The position numbers and the translations under genes are program-made. The notes below the pieces were generated by a model. It saw nothing but the letters and a program-made list of their open reading frames with translations, was not told the DNA's origin and searched no databases. Shown piece by piece: positions 1 to 6,061 of a stretch of 64,000 nucleotides of DNA. Origin of the DNA: Streptomyces flavochromogenes (lineage in GTDB: Bacteria > Actinomycetota > Actinomycetes > Streptomycetales > Streptomycetaceae); NCBI RefSeq assembly GCF_000717595.1, contig NZ_JNZO01000018.1, positions 62,001-126,000 on the forward strand, written 5' to 3'. Positions within the stretch are counted from its first letter, which is position 1; each line of letters begins with the position of its first letter.

Positions 1-13
1 ATCGTGAGCGGTG

Positions 14-43
14 AGGGGCGGTCGCCTGACGGCGGCCGCCCCT
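14..43. terminator. GC-rich hairpin at left edge
   Basis: A 13-base arm (AGGGGCGGTCGCC) faces its near-perfect complement across a TGAC loop, with one mismatch. It probably ends a transcript entering from the left. The neighbouring gene is outside the window, so orientation cannot be assigned. Confidence 0.5.
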
Positions 44-186
44 TCCGGTCGTGGCCCGGCCCCGGGGCCGCCGTCGCCCGGATCGCCGGAGTCGTCCCCC
101 GCATGTCGCCCTCGTCGCCCGGCCGCGTACGATGCGCGACCGATCGCTTGTTCGCACCGTTCGCCCCGAACAGGAGCACCGCACCC

Positions 187-1392
187 GTGGAGCCGACCCC
201 GCCGACCCCGCCGCCGCCGTCCCCTCAGGGAGGCCCGCAGCAGGGGGGCCGGCCCGCGCCGGGGCCGTACACCTCGCCGGGGATGCCGTACACGGCCGGT
301 CCCTACGCCGGGACCTCCGGCATGCCCGGCGGGCCCGGCATGCCCGGCGTCGGGCCGTACGGGCGGCCGCCCCGGCGGACCACCAACGGGCTCGCCATCG
401 GCTCCCTCGTCGCCGGCATCGTCTGCTGCCTGCCGCCCCTCGGCCTGGTGCTCGGTCTCGTCGCGCTTCCGCAGATCAAGAAGCGGGACCAGGCAGGCAA
501 GGGGCTGGCGGTCGCGGGCATCGTCCTCTCCGTCCTCAGCTGTCTGCTGCTCGTGATCGGCATCGCCACCGGCGGTATCGGCTCGTTCTGGGGCGGCGTC
601 AAGGAGGGCGTGGACGAGGCGGCCCGTTCGAAGTCGCCGTTCTCGCTGCGGACCGGCCAGTGCTTCACCCCCGACGGCAAGCTGGAGGAGTACGCGACGG
701 ACGTCACGGTCGTCGGCTGCGACCGCCCGCACATCGGTGAGGTCACCGGCGGCTTCAAGGTGACCGGCTTCGACAAGTGGCCCGGAGAGGACGCGATCGA
801 CAAGATCGCGGAGAAGCGCTGCGAGACGGTCAACGGCGAGTACGCCCTGGACACCTGGGCCGTCCCCGCGGACGTCTGGCTGTACTACTACCTTCCGAGC
901 GCCCAGAGTTGGCGCCTCGGCGACCGCACGGTGACCTGCGCGTTCGCCGGTGAGAAGAAGCCCTTCAGCGGCTCCGTGCGCTCCGACGCGACCCTGCTCA
1001 CGGACGACCAGGAGTCCTTCCTGACGACCGTCAACCCGATCGAGACGGTGACGTACCGGGAGCCGGAGGAGGACCCGGACGAGGACTTCACCGCCAACAA
1101 GGTGTGGGCCACGGAGCTCCTGGGCGCGATCAACACGGCGTACGCGGGACTGGGGCAGCGCACCTGGCCCGCCGAGTCCGCCCCGTCCGTCGCGGCGCTC
1201 CGCAAGGAGCTCGCAGCGGCGTCGAAGCAGTGGCTCAAGCTGGCGACGGCGGCCGACGCGGACGCCTTCTGGGAGGCGTACGAACCGGCGTGGGAGGCCC
1301 TGCCCGAGGACCTGGGCGCGGACGCGCGCACCGCTCTCGATCTGACCGGCACACCGCCGGCGGGCGCGGCGGGCGGGGGCACGTCCGCCTGA
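187..1392 (+). CDS. DUF4190 / septum-formation-type membrane protein
   Basis: Predicted 401-residue integral membrane protein. Residues 1-65 are rich in Pro, Gly and Tyr, as in many streptomycete DUF4190 proteins. Two hydrophobic segments follow (about 68-90 and 105-128), separated by a short basic loop with QIKKRDQAGKG, typical of DUF4190. The exported C-terminal half has spaced cysteines (GQCFTPDG, VVGCDRPH, KRCETVNG, TCAFAG) that resemble the septum-formation domain family. I chose the GTG at 187 because AGGAG lies 10 bases upstream; the frame stays open further 5' but that part reads as non-coding. The gene ends before a hairpin terminator and converges on the chitinase gene. Its molecular role is unknown; a link to the cell envelope is inferred only from domain names. 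Confidence 0.75.
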   Translation: MEPTPPTPPPPSPQGGPQQGGRPAPGPYTSPGMPYTAGPYAGTSGMPGGPGMPGVGPYGRPPRRTTNGLAIGSLVAGIVCCLPPLGLVLGLVALPQIKKRDQAGKGLAVAGIVLSVLSCLLLVIGIATGGIGSFWGGVKEGVDEAARSKSPFSLRTGQCFTPDGKLEEYATDVTVVGCDRPHIGEVTGGFKVTGFDKWPGEDAIDKIAEKRCETVNGEYALDTWAVPADVWLYYYLPSAQSWRLGDRTVTCAFAGEKKPFSGSVRSDATLLTDDQESFLTTVNPIETVTYREPEEDPDEDFTANKVWATELLGAINTAYAGLGQRTWPAESAPSVAALRKELAAASKQWLKLATAADADAFWEAYEPAWEALPEDLGADARTALDLTGTPPAGAAGGGTSA

Positions 1393-1436
1393 TTCCGTGG
1401 GCCCGCGCGGCCCGTGCGGGCCTCCGTGCCCGACTT

Positions 1437-1527
1437 CTGCGGGAACTCGTACGGGAACCGTGCGGGGCTTCTTGCGGGAATTCGTAGGTACTTCGTACGT
1501 GACTTCATCGGGACTGCGTACGGGAAA
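1437..1527. repeat. Degenerate short direct repeats
   Basis: Related blocks recur in about 90 bases: GCGGGAACTCGTACGGGAAC, GCGGGAATTCGTAGGTACTT and CGGGACTGCGTACGGGAAAC. The core is a CGGGAA(C/T)TCGTA-like word followed by TACGGGAA. The copies are imperfect and sit directly before a terminator. Function unknown. Confidence 0.4.
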
Positions 1528-1561
1528 CGGGGCCGGGTCTCCCGAGGGAGGCCCGGCCCCG
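1528..1561. terminator. Bidirectional hairpin terminator
   Basis: A 15-base arm starting CGGGGCCGGG pairs with GGAGGCCCGGCCCCG across a four-base loop, with one mismatch. It lies between two converging genes and could serve both. Confidence 0.75.
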
Positions 1562-1698
1562 CCGTCTGCGGACCGGGCGGCGTTCCGGGGGAGCGGCGGC
1601 CCGTGACCGACCGCCGCTTCCGGTCCACCGCGAGCGGCGGGGCCGGTCCGCGGTTCGTGGGCCCCGGCCACCGTGGGACGGCGGCCGGGGCGGGGGTG

Positions 1699-3036
1699 TC
1701 AGCGCCGGGTCAGACCCCGGTCGATGGCGGTGATCAGCTCGCCGTCCGGGGTGTCCCCGTCGAGGGACCAGACCATCGCGCCGCCGAGCCCGTTCTGCCG
1801 GACGTAGGACGCCTTGGTGCGCAGCACGGTCGGGTCGTCGTACGTCCACAGGTTGGTTCCGTCGAAGAGCCAGGCGTGGCCGTTCCGGTAACCGCGGTGG
1901 AGCTTGTACGCCCCCGAATCCGCCAGCTTCTTCAGGTACTTGTAGTCCTCGGAGCCCGCCACCCAGGTCGCGGGGGCGGGGCCGGTCGCCGGCTGCCCGA
2001 GGCCGTCGCCGCCGCCGGTGACGCCGGTCCAGCCCTGGCCGTAGAACGGCATGCCGACCACGAGCTTGTGGGCGGGGGCGCCGCGCCGCAGCCAGGCCTT
2101 GACGGTCTGGTCGACGCTGAAGTCGTTCGCGGCGAAGAGCGCGGACTGCTGGGCGGTGGTCTTCTCGCCGGAGACGTGGAAGTCGTAGCCCTGGAGGTTC
2201 ACGAAGTCGAAGTCCCGCATGATCTTGGCGACCTCGAAGCCCGCGTCGATCTTGGCGGGCGCCGTGGGCACGTACGCGCTGAGCTCGTAGTGCTTGCGCT
2301 GCGCCTTCGGGAGCGAGCGGCCGTAGGCGTCGAGCTGGGTGCGGAACTCCCGTACCAGCTTGGTGAAGTTGGGCTTGTCCTCGGGGCGGATCACGTTCCC
2401 GGGGGCGCCGTCCGAGCCGGGCCACTCCCAGTCGAGGTCGACGCCGTCGAAGATCCCGGCGGCGGCTCCTGCCCCGCCGCGGGCGCCGTCGGCGGGCAGG
2501 TTGCCCTTGATGTACGTGTCGATGCAGGAGGCGACGAGGGTCTTGCGGCCCGCGTCCGTGCGCACCGCGTCGGAGAAGTGGGCGGAGCCGGTCCAGCCGC
2601 CGAGCGAGATCATGACCTTGAGGCCGGGGTTCTTGGCCTTCAGCTCGCGCAACTCGTTGAAGTTCCCGGCCAGTCGCTGGTCGGCGGTGTCACCGACGCC
2701 GTCCACCGAGGTGGCGGCGTCGACCGGGCGCACGTAGTCGGCCCACGGGTCGGAGCCGGGTGCGTTGCCCATGAGGCACTTGCCGTCCGAACCGATCACG
2801 CCGAAGGCGTAGTTGATGTGGCTGAGCTTGGCGGCGGTGCCGCTCGTCTCCAGATCCTTGACCTGGAAGTTCCGTCCGTAGACGCCCCATTGGGTGAAAT
2901 AGCCGATCCGCTTCAGCTGGGGCTTGTGCCCGGACGGCTGGTGGGCGTCGGCGGTGGGGGCCAGGGTGGCGAGGAGGCCGAGAGTGGCCGCGGCGGCCGC
3001 ACCGAAGGTCAGCTTGGTCATGGCTCTGGGACGCAT
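1699..3036 (-). CDS. Secreted GH18 chitinase
   Basis: Predicted exported chitinase of glycoside hydrolase family 18, which cleaves beta-1,4 linkages in chitin by substrate-assisted catalysis. The 445-residue protein opens with a signal peptide (Arg/Lys n-region, Ala/Leu core, cleavage near TADA-HQ). It has the SxGG strand (MISLGGW) and the catalytic DxxDxDxE motif DGVDLDWEW, with the acid Glu near residue 204. A conserved MPFYGQGW loop follows. No carbohydrate-binding or FnIII module is visible, so this is a single-domain enzyme. The ATG at 3036 is supported by AGGAA upstream; the open frame extends further but reads poorly. A DasR-like operator lies about 106 bases upstream, which suggests control by N-acetylglucosamine signalling. 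Family assignment is firm; the exact chitinase subtype is not. Confidence 0.93.
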   Translation of the reverse strand: MRPRAMTKLTFGAAAAATLGLLATLAPTADAHQPSGHKPQLKRIGYFTQWGVYGRNFQVKDLETSGTAAKLSHINYAFGVIGSDGKCLMGNAPGSDPWADYVRPVDAATSVDGVGDTADQRLAGNFNELRELKAKNPGLKVMISLGGWTGSAHFSDAVRTDAGRKTLVASCIDTYIKGNLPADGARGGAGAAAGIFDGVDLDWEWPGSDGAPGNVIRPEDKPNFTKLVREFRTQLDAYGRSLPKAQRKHYELSAYVPTAPAKIDAGFEVAKIMRDFDFVNLQGYDFHVSGEKTTAQQSALFAANDFSVDQTVKAWLRRGAPAHKLVVGMPFYGQGWTGVTGGGDGLGQPATGPAPATWVAGSEDYKYLKKLADSGAYKLHRGYRNGHAWLFDGTNLWTYDDPTVLRTKASYVRQNGLGGAMVWSLDGDTPDGELITAIDRGLTRR

Positions 3037-3141
3037 GGGCTCGTTCCTGTGCGAGGCGGGATGGCGCGTGCGGTGGAGCGTGCGGACGGCGCGCACGGCG
3101 TGGAGCGTGCGCGCGCTGTGAAGCGTGCTGGGCAGGAACGT

Positions 3142-3157
3142 ATTGGTCTGTACCAAT
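3142..3157. promoter_or_regulatory. DasR-responsive element (dre)-like operator
   Basis: The 16-mer ATTGGTCTGTACCAAT has perfect 6-base inverted arms (ATTGGT/ACCAAT). It matches the core TGGTCTAGACCA reported for DasR sites of Streptomyces chitinase genes at 10 of 12 positions. It sits upstream of the chitinase start, where DasR sites in chi promoters are known to act. The regulator itself is not in this window. Confidence 0.75.
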
Positions 3158-3317
3158 GCGGGTCAAGAGGGCCGACGTGGCCTACCCGGGGTGACCGTGG
3201 GTAGGAAGAGGTGTGATCTCGGAGTCATCACTTCGAGTGAAACCTTGGCCCATGCTTGCGGATCGCGACCGACGGTTGTCAGGCTGTAGCTGTAAGTCAA
3301 CCTGAGGGGAGTGTCCA

Positions 3318-4070
3318 GTGACGTTCGGTGAGCAGCCCGCCTATCTCCGCGTGGCGAGCGATCTGCGGGAGAAGATCGCGAACGGCTCGCTTCCGCCGCA
3401 TACCCGCCTCCCCTCGCAGGCACGCATCCGCGAGGAGTACGGGGTGTCGGACACCGTCGCGCTGGAGGCCCGCAAGGTACTCATGGCCGAGGGACTGGTG
3501 GAAGGGCGCTCCGGCTCGGGCACCTACGTCCGGGAGCGCCCGGTGCCGCGCAGGATCGCCCGCTCCGGCTACCGCCCCGCGTCGGGCGCCAGCCCCTTCC
3601 GGCAGGAGCAGGCGGCCGAAGGGGCCCGCGGCACCTGGGAGTCGAGCAGTGAGCAGGAGCCGGCGAGCGGCGAGGTGGCCGAGCGCCTCGGCATCGAGCC
3701 GGGGGAGCGTGTGATGCGCACGCGGTACGTGTACCGGGACGGCGGTGAGCCCATGATGGTCGCCACCTCCTGGGAGCCGCTCGCCGTCACGGGCCGGACG
3801 CCGGTCATGCTGCCCGAGGAGGGCCCCCTGGGTGGCTGTGGTGTCGTCGAGCGGATGGCGGCCATCGATGTGGTCGTGGACAACGTGGTGGAGGAGGTCG
3901 GCGCCCGGCCCGGCCTCGCCGAGGAACTCCTGGCGCTCGGCGGGGTCCCGGGTCATGTCGTGATGGTCGTGGAGCGCACGTACTACGCGTCCGGCCGGGC
4001 CGTCGAGACCGCCGACGTCGTGGTCCCGGCCGACCGCTACCGCCTCTCGTACCATCTGCCGGTGAGGTGA
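3318..4070 (+). CDS. GntR/HutC-family transcriptional regulator
   Basis: Predicted DNA-binding repressor of 250 residues. Residues 5-75 form a GntR winged helix-turn-helix (LPSQARIREEYGVSDTV, then EGLVEGRSGSGTYVR as the wing). Residues about 95-245 match a UTRA effector domain, the HutC-type ligand pocket (GERVMRTRYVY near its start, VVVPADRYRL near its end). The GTG start follows GAGGGGA at a good distance. It is transcribed divergently from the chitinase gene with about 280 bases between starts. It belongs to the same subfamily as DasR but is not next to dasABC, so I do not call it DasR. Its ligand and targets are unknown. Many streptomycetes carry numerous such regulators, so control of the chitinase is only one possibility. 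Confidence 0.88.
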   Translation: MTFGEQPAYLRVASDLREKIANGSLPPHTRLPSQARIREEYGVSDTVALEARKVLMAEGLVEGRSGSGTYVRERPVPRRIARSGYRPASGASPFRQEQAAEGARGTWESSSEQEPASGEVAERLGIEPGERVMRTRYVYRDGGEPMMVATSWEPLAVTGRTPVMLPEEGPLGGCGVVERMAAIDVVVDNVVEEVGARPGLAEELLALGGVPGHVVMVVERTYYASGRAVETADVVVPADRYRLSYHLPVR

Positions 4071-4163
4071 CCGTTCCGCGGGCCCCCGCCCGGGCCGCGT
4101 GACCGCGAGTCGACGGGCCGTCAACTCGCCTGAGCCCGGCGCGACCGCGTGCCGCCGTCCGTC

Positions 4164-4328
4164 ATGAGCAGCTCCTGCCTTCCTCGTCCGTACCCGCGAA
4201 CCGGTCGGACGACGGATGCCGTGGCCCCGGTCGGCTTCGGCGCCATGGTCATCGCCTCCGTCGTCTCGGTCCTCGCCTTCTTCGGTGTCCTCGGTGCCCG
4301 AGCCCAGGCTTCTCCGCCCTCGTCGTGA
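4164..4328 (+). CDS. Candidate small single-pass membrane protein (54 aa)
   Basis: A 54-codon reading frame encodes a polar, Pro/Arg-rich head, one hydrophobic segment (about residues 23-44, with MVIASVVSVLAFFGVLGA) and a short polar tail. About 80% of third codon positions are G or C, like neighbouring genes. No clear ribosome site precedes the ATG; an in-frame GTG at 4149 is an alternative start. I do not recognise a family. It is the only coding-like stretch in the gap between the HutC regulator and the SPOR-like gene. Confidence 0.4.
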   Translation: MSSSCLPRPYPRTGRTTDAVAPVGFGAMVIASVVSVLAFFGVLGARAQASPPSS

Positions 4329-4678
4329 CCGGGTGTCGCCCGCGTCCTCCGCGCGCTGACCGCGGGGACACCAAGGGCCGCTCCTCCCCGGCCCACCCCC
4401 ACACGGTGCACGGTCCGGCTCCCCGTGTCGTCGGCGAGCGGGCGACCCACCCCGACCCCTAGGGCGCCGGCGGTCCCGTCCCGATGCCCGTGCCGACCGT
4501 GCCCGCGGCGCCCCCGGGGCGTGACTTCGGCCTCCCGCCGTCGGTTCCCGGCCGATCCGTATCTCTTTGTGCAATTCCGTATCCGCTGTGTGAAGGTCAG
4601 GCGTAAGCTCCGGCATATGCGGATTGCGGTTTCACGGAGATCCTCAACGGCGCCCGGACCGGCGGAGGGAGAAGCCTG
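4329..4678. other. Intergenic region upstream of SPOR-like gene
   Basis: No supportable gene. Most of it is GC-rich without coding signature. The last 120 bases are less GC-rich (around GTATCTCTTTGTGCAATTCC) and are the likely promoter region for the gene starting at 4679. Confidence 0.5.
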
Positions 4679-4858
4679 ATGACCGAGAGCGGCCCTGTCC
4701 TCGCCTGGCTCGTCATTCGGCAGGACGACAACGGCAACCGCTACCGGGTGGGGCGGTACGCGACCGAGGACGAAGCGCAGAAGATCGCGGACAGCCTCGA
4801 CGACCGCGGCCACAAGCAGCTCTACTGGGTCGAGCGCATCGGCACCCCCGCGCTCTGA
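4679..4858 (+). CDS. Small SPOR-domain-like protein (59 aa)
   Basis: A 59-residue protein preceded by an AGGGAG ribosome site. The core YRVGRYATEDEAQKIADSL resembles the strand-helix unit of a SPOR domain, the fold that binds denuded peptidoglycan at septa in larger proteins. Here the unit stands alone, with no signal peptide or membrane anchor, so a septal role is doubtful. Short proteins of this type are, as I recall, widely conserved in Streptomyces. It ends about 40 bases before the Nudix gene on the same strand. Confidence 0.72.
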   Translation: MTESGPVLAWLVIRQDDNGNRYRVGRYATEDEAQKIADSLDDRGHKQLYWVERIGTPAL

Positions 4859-4885
4859 GCCCCACGGGCGTCGGCCGGGGCGGGC

Positions 4886-4891
4886 TACGCT
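4886..4891 (+). promoter_or_regulatory. -10 box for a leaderless transcript
   Basis: TACGCT fits the TAnnnT -10 consensus and ends 7 bases before the ATG at 4899. That spacing puts the transcription start at or next to the start codon. No ribosome site is seen before that ATG, which agrees. Confidence 0.5.
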
Positions 4892-4898
4892 CGCGCCC

Positions 4899-5351
4899 AT
4901 GACCGAACGCACCACCGGCCCCACCACGCCCCACGACCCCGCCGTGGTCGTCGTCGCGGGCGCCCTGTACGACCGGGGGCGGCTGCTTGCCGCTCGCCGC
5001 AGCGCCCCCGTCGAGCTCGCCGGCCGCTGGGAACTGCCCGGCGGCAAGCTCGAACCGGGCGAGAGTCCCGAGGAGGCCCTCGTCCGCGAACTGCGCGAAG
5101 AACTCGGCGTCGAGGTCGAGCCGGGCGAGCGGATCCCCGGCGAGTGGCCGCTGAAGCCCGGATACGTCCTCCGGGTCTGGACCGCCCGGCTGCTCTCGGG
5201 CGAACCGCGCCCGCTGGAGGACCACGACGCCCTGCGCTGGCTCACCCGGTCCGAGCTGGACTCGGTCGACTGGCTCGACCAGGACCGCCCCGCCGTCGCC
5301 GAGGCCGCGCGAAGGCTCCCGGCGGCTCCCGGCACCGGAGCGCACGGCTGA
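4899..5351 (+). CDS. Nudix hydrolase (MutT-like)
   Basis: Predicted pyrophosphohydrolase of 150 residues with a complete Nudix box, GX5EX7REUXEEXGU. It begins at GGKLEPGESPEEA near residue 48 and continues through RELREELGV, supplying the metal-binding glutamates. The fold core (AGALYDRGRLLAARRS, then WELPGG) resembles MutT/CTP-pyrophosphohydrolase proteins that clean damaged nucleotides such as 8-oxo-dGTP. Substrate cannot be fixed from sequence. A -10-like box immediately before the ATG suggests a leaderless mRNA. Confidence 0.88.
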   Translation: MTERTTGPTTPHDPAVVVVAGALYDRGRLLAARRSAPVELAGRWELPGGKLEPGESPEEALVRELREELGVEVEPGERIPGEWPLKPGYVLRVWTARLLSGEPRPLEDHDALRWLTRSELDSVDWLDQDRPAVAEAARRLPAAPGTGAHG

Positions 5352-5494
5352 CTTTCTACGCCGTTCGTGCCACCGTGCGCCCGCTGCTGCGCCCAGCGCG
5401 ATATCCCGCCCCATATTCCGGGTATGTCCTGATTGACCCGTTGAAAGAGGACGTGGGCCTTCCTGCTGACGCACGGCTGGGGAAGTGATCAGGT

Positions 5495-5917
5495 GTGATC
5501 GACACCGACGGCGACCGCGCCGAGTGGAACTTCCCGGCGGAGGCGAACGCCGTGCGCACGGCCCGGCATGCCGTGCGCGAAACGCTGCGTGCCTGGGACC
5601 TCGACTCGGCCCTCGGTGATGTGACCGTCCTGCTGGTCAGCGAGCTGGTGACCAACTCCCTGCGGTACGCGTCCGGACCGATCGGGGTCCGCCTCGTCCG
5701 CCCCCGATTCGACGGCAGCGACCCCGCCCATCAGCCCGCGCTGCTCGTGGAGGTGTCCGATCCGCTTCCGGATCCCCCCACCGCGCGCGCACCCGGACCC
5801 GAGGACGAAGGGGGCCGCGGACTCGGTCTGGTGGCCTGTTCCGCACGTCGCTGGGGCACTCGTAAAGGAAGGACCGGCAAAACCGTATGGTTCGAGCTGG
5901 CTCTCCCTGGTGAGTAA
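5495..5917 (+). CDS. Anti-sigma-type ATP-binding protein (HATPase_c)
   Basis: A 140-residue stand-alone GHKL ATPase domain of the RsbW/SpoIIAB kind. The N box is SELVTNSLRY and the G1-type loop is DEGGRGLGLV. Family members often phosphorylate anti-sigma-factor antagonists or bind sigma factors. Streptomycetes have dozens of these, mostly without assigned targets. The GTG start follows GGGGAAG. The C-terminal motif GKTVWFELALPG recurs almost identically at the end of the phosphatase encoded next, so the two are paralogous and probably act in one partner-switching circuit. No cognate STAS protein or sigma factor is adjacent. Confidence 0.87.
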   Translation: MIDTDGDRAEWNFPAEANAVRTARHAVRETLRAWDLDSALGDVTVLLVSELVTNSLRYASGPIGVRLVRPRFDGSDPAHQPALLVEVSDPLPDPPTARAPGPEDEGGRGLGLVACSARRWGTRKGRTGKTVWFELALPGE

Positions 5918-5973
5918 ACAGGGTGGGACAACGATCACCGGTACTCGGCGCGAAGCGAACGAGACCACCCTGT
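5918..5973. repeat. Inverted repeat after the ATPase gene
   Basis: ACAGGGTGG immediately follows the stop codon and is mirrored by CCACCCTGT at 5965, a perfect 9-base pair of arms with about 38 bases between them. A shorter pair (CGATCAC and GTGATCG) interleaves with it. It could be a terminator stem or an operator for the phosphatase gene. Confidence 0.45.
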
Positions 5974-6061
5974 GATCGTGAACGTCGTGCCGTCGGGGCC
6001 TGCCGTATTGAATACTGCGGGCATGGCCGGTCCGGTGCGGTGAGCTGGAGGGGACGGTCGC

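Larger units (their letters stand above)
1393..1698. other. Convergent intergenic region
   Basis: This gap lies between the DUF4190-type gene and the chitinase gene, whose 3' ends face each other. It holds a patch of degenerate direct repeats (about 1437-1527) and a strong hairpin terminator (1528-1561). I see no credible gene in it. Confidence 0.6.

Noticed and set aside
3318-4070. HutC-family regulator considered as DasR itself
   Set aside because: Same subfamily and similar length, but it is not next to dasABC; the dre-like site alone does not identify it.
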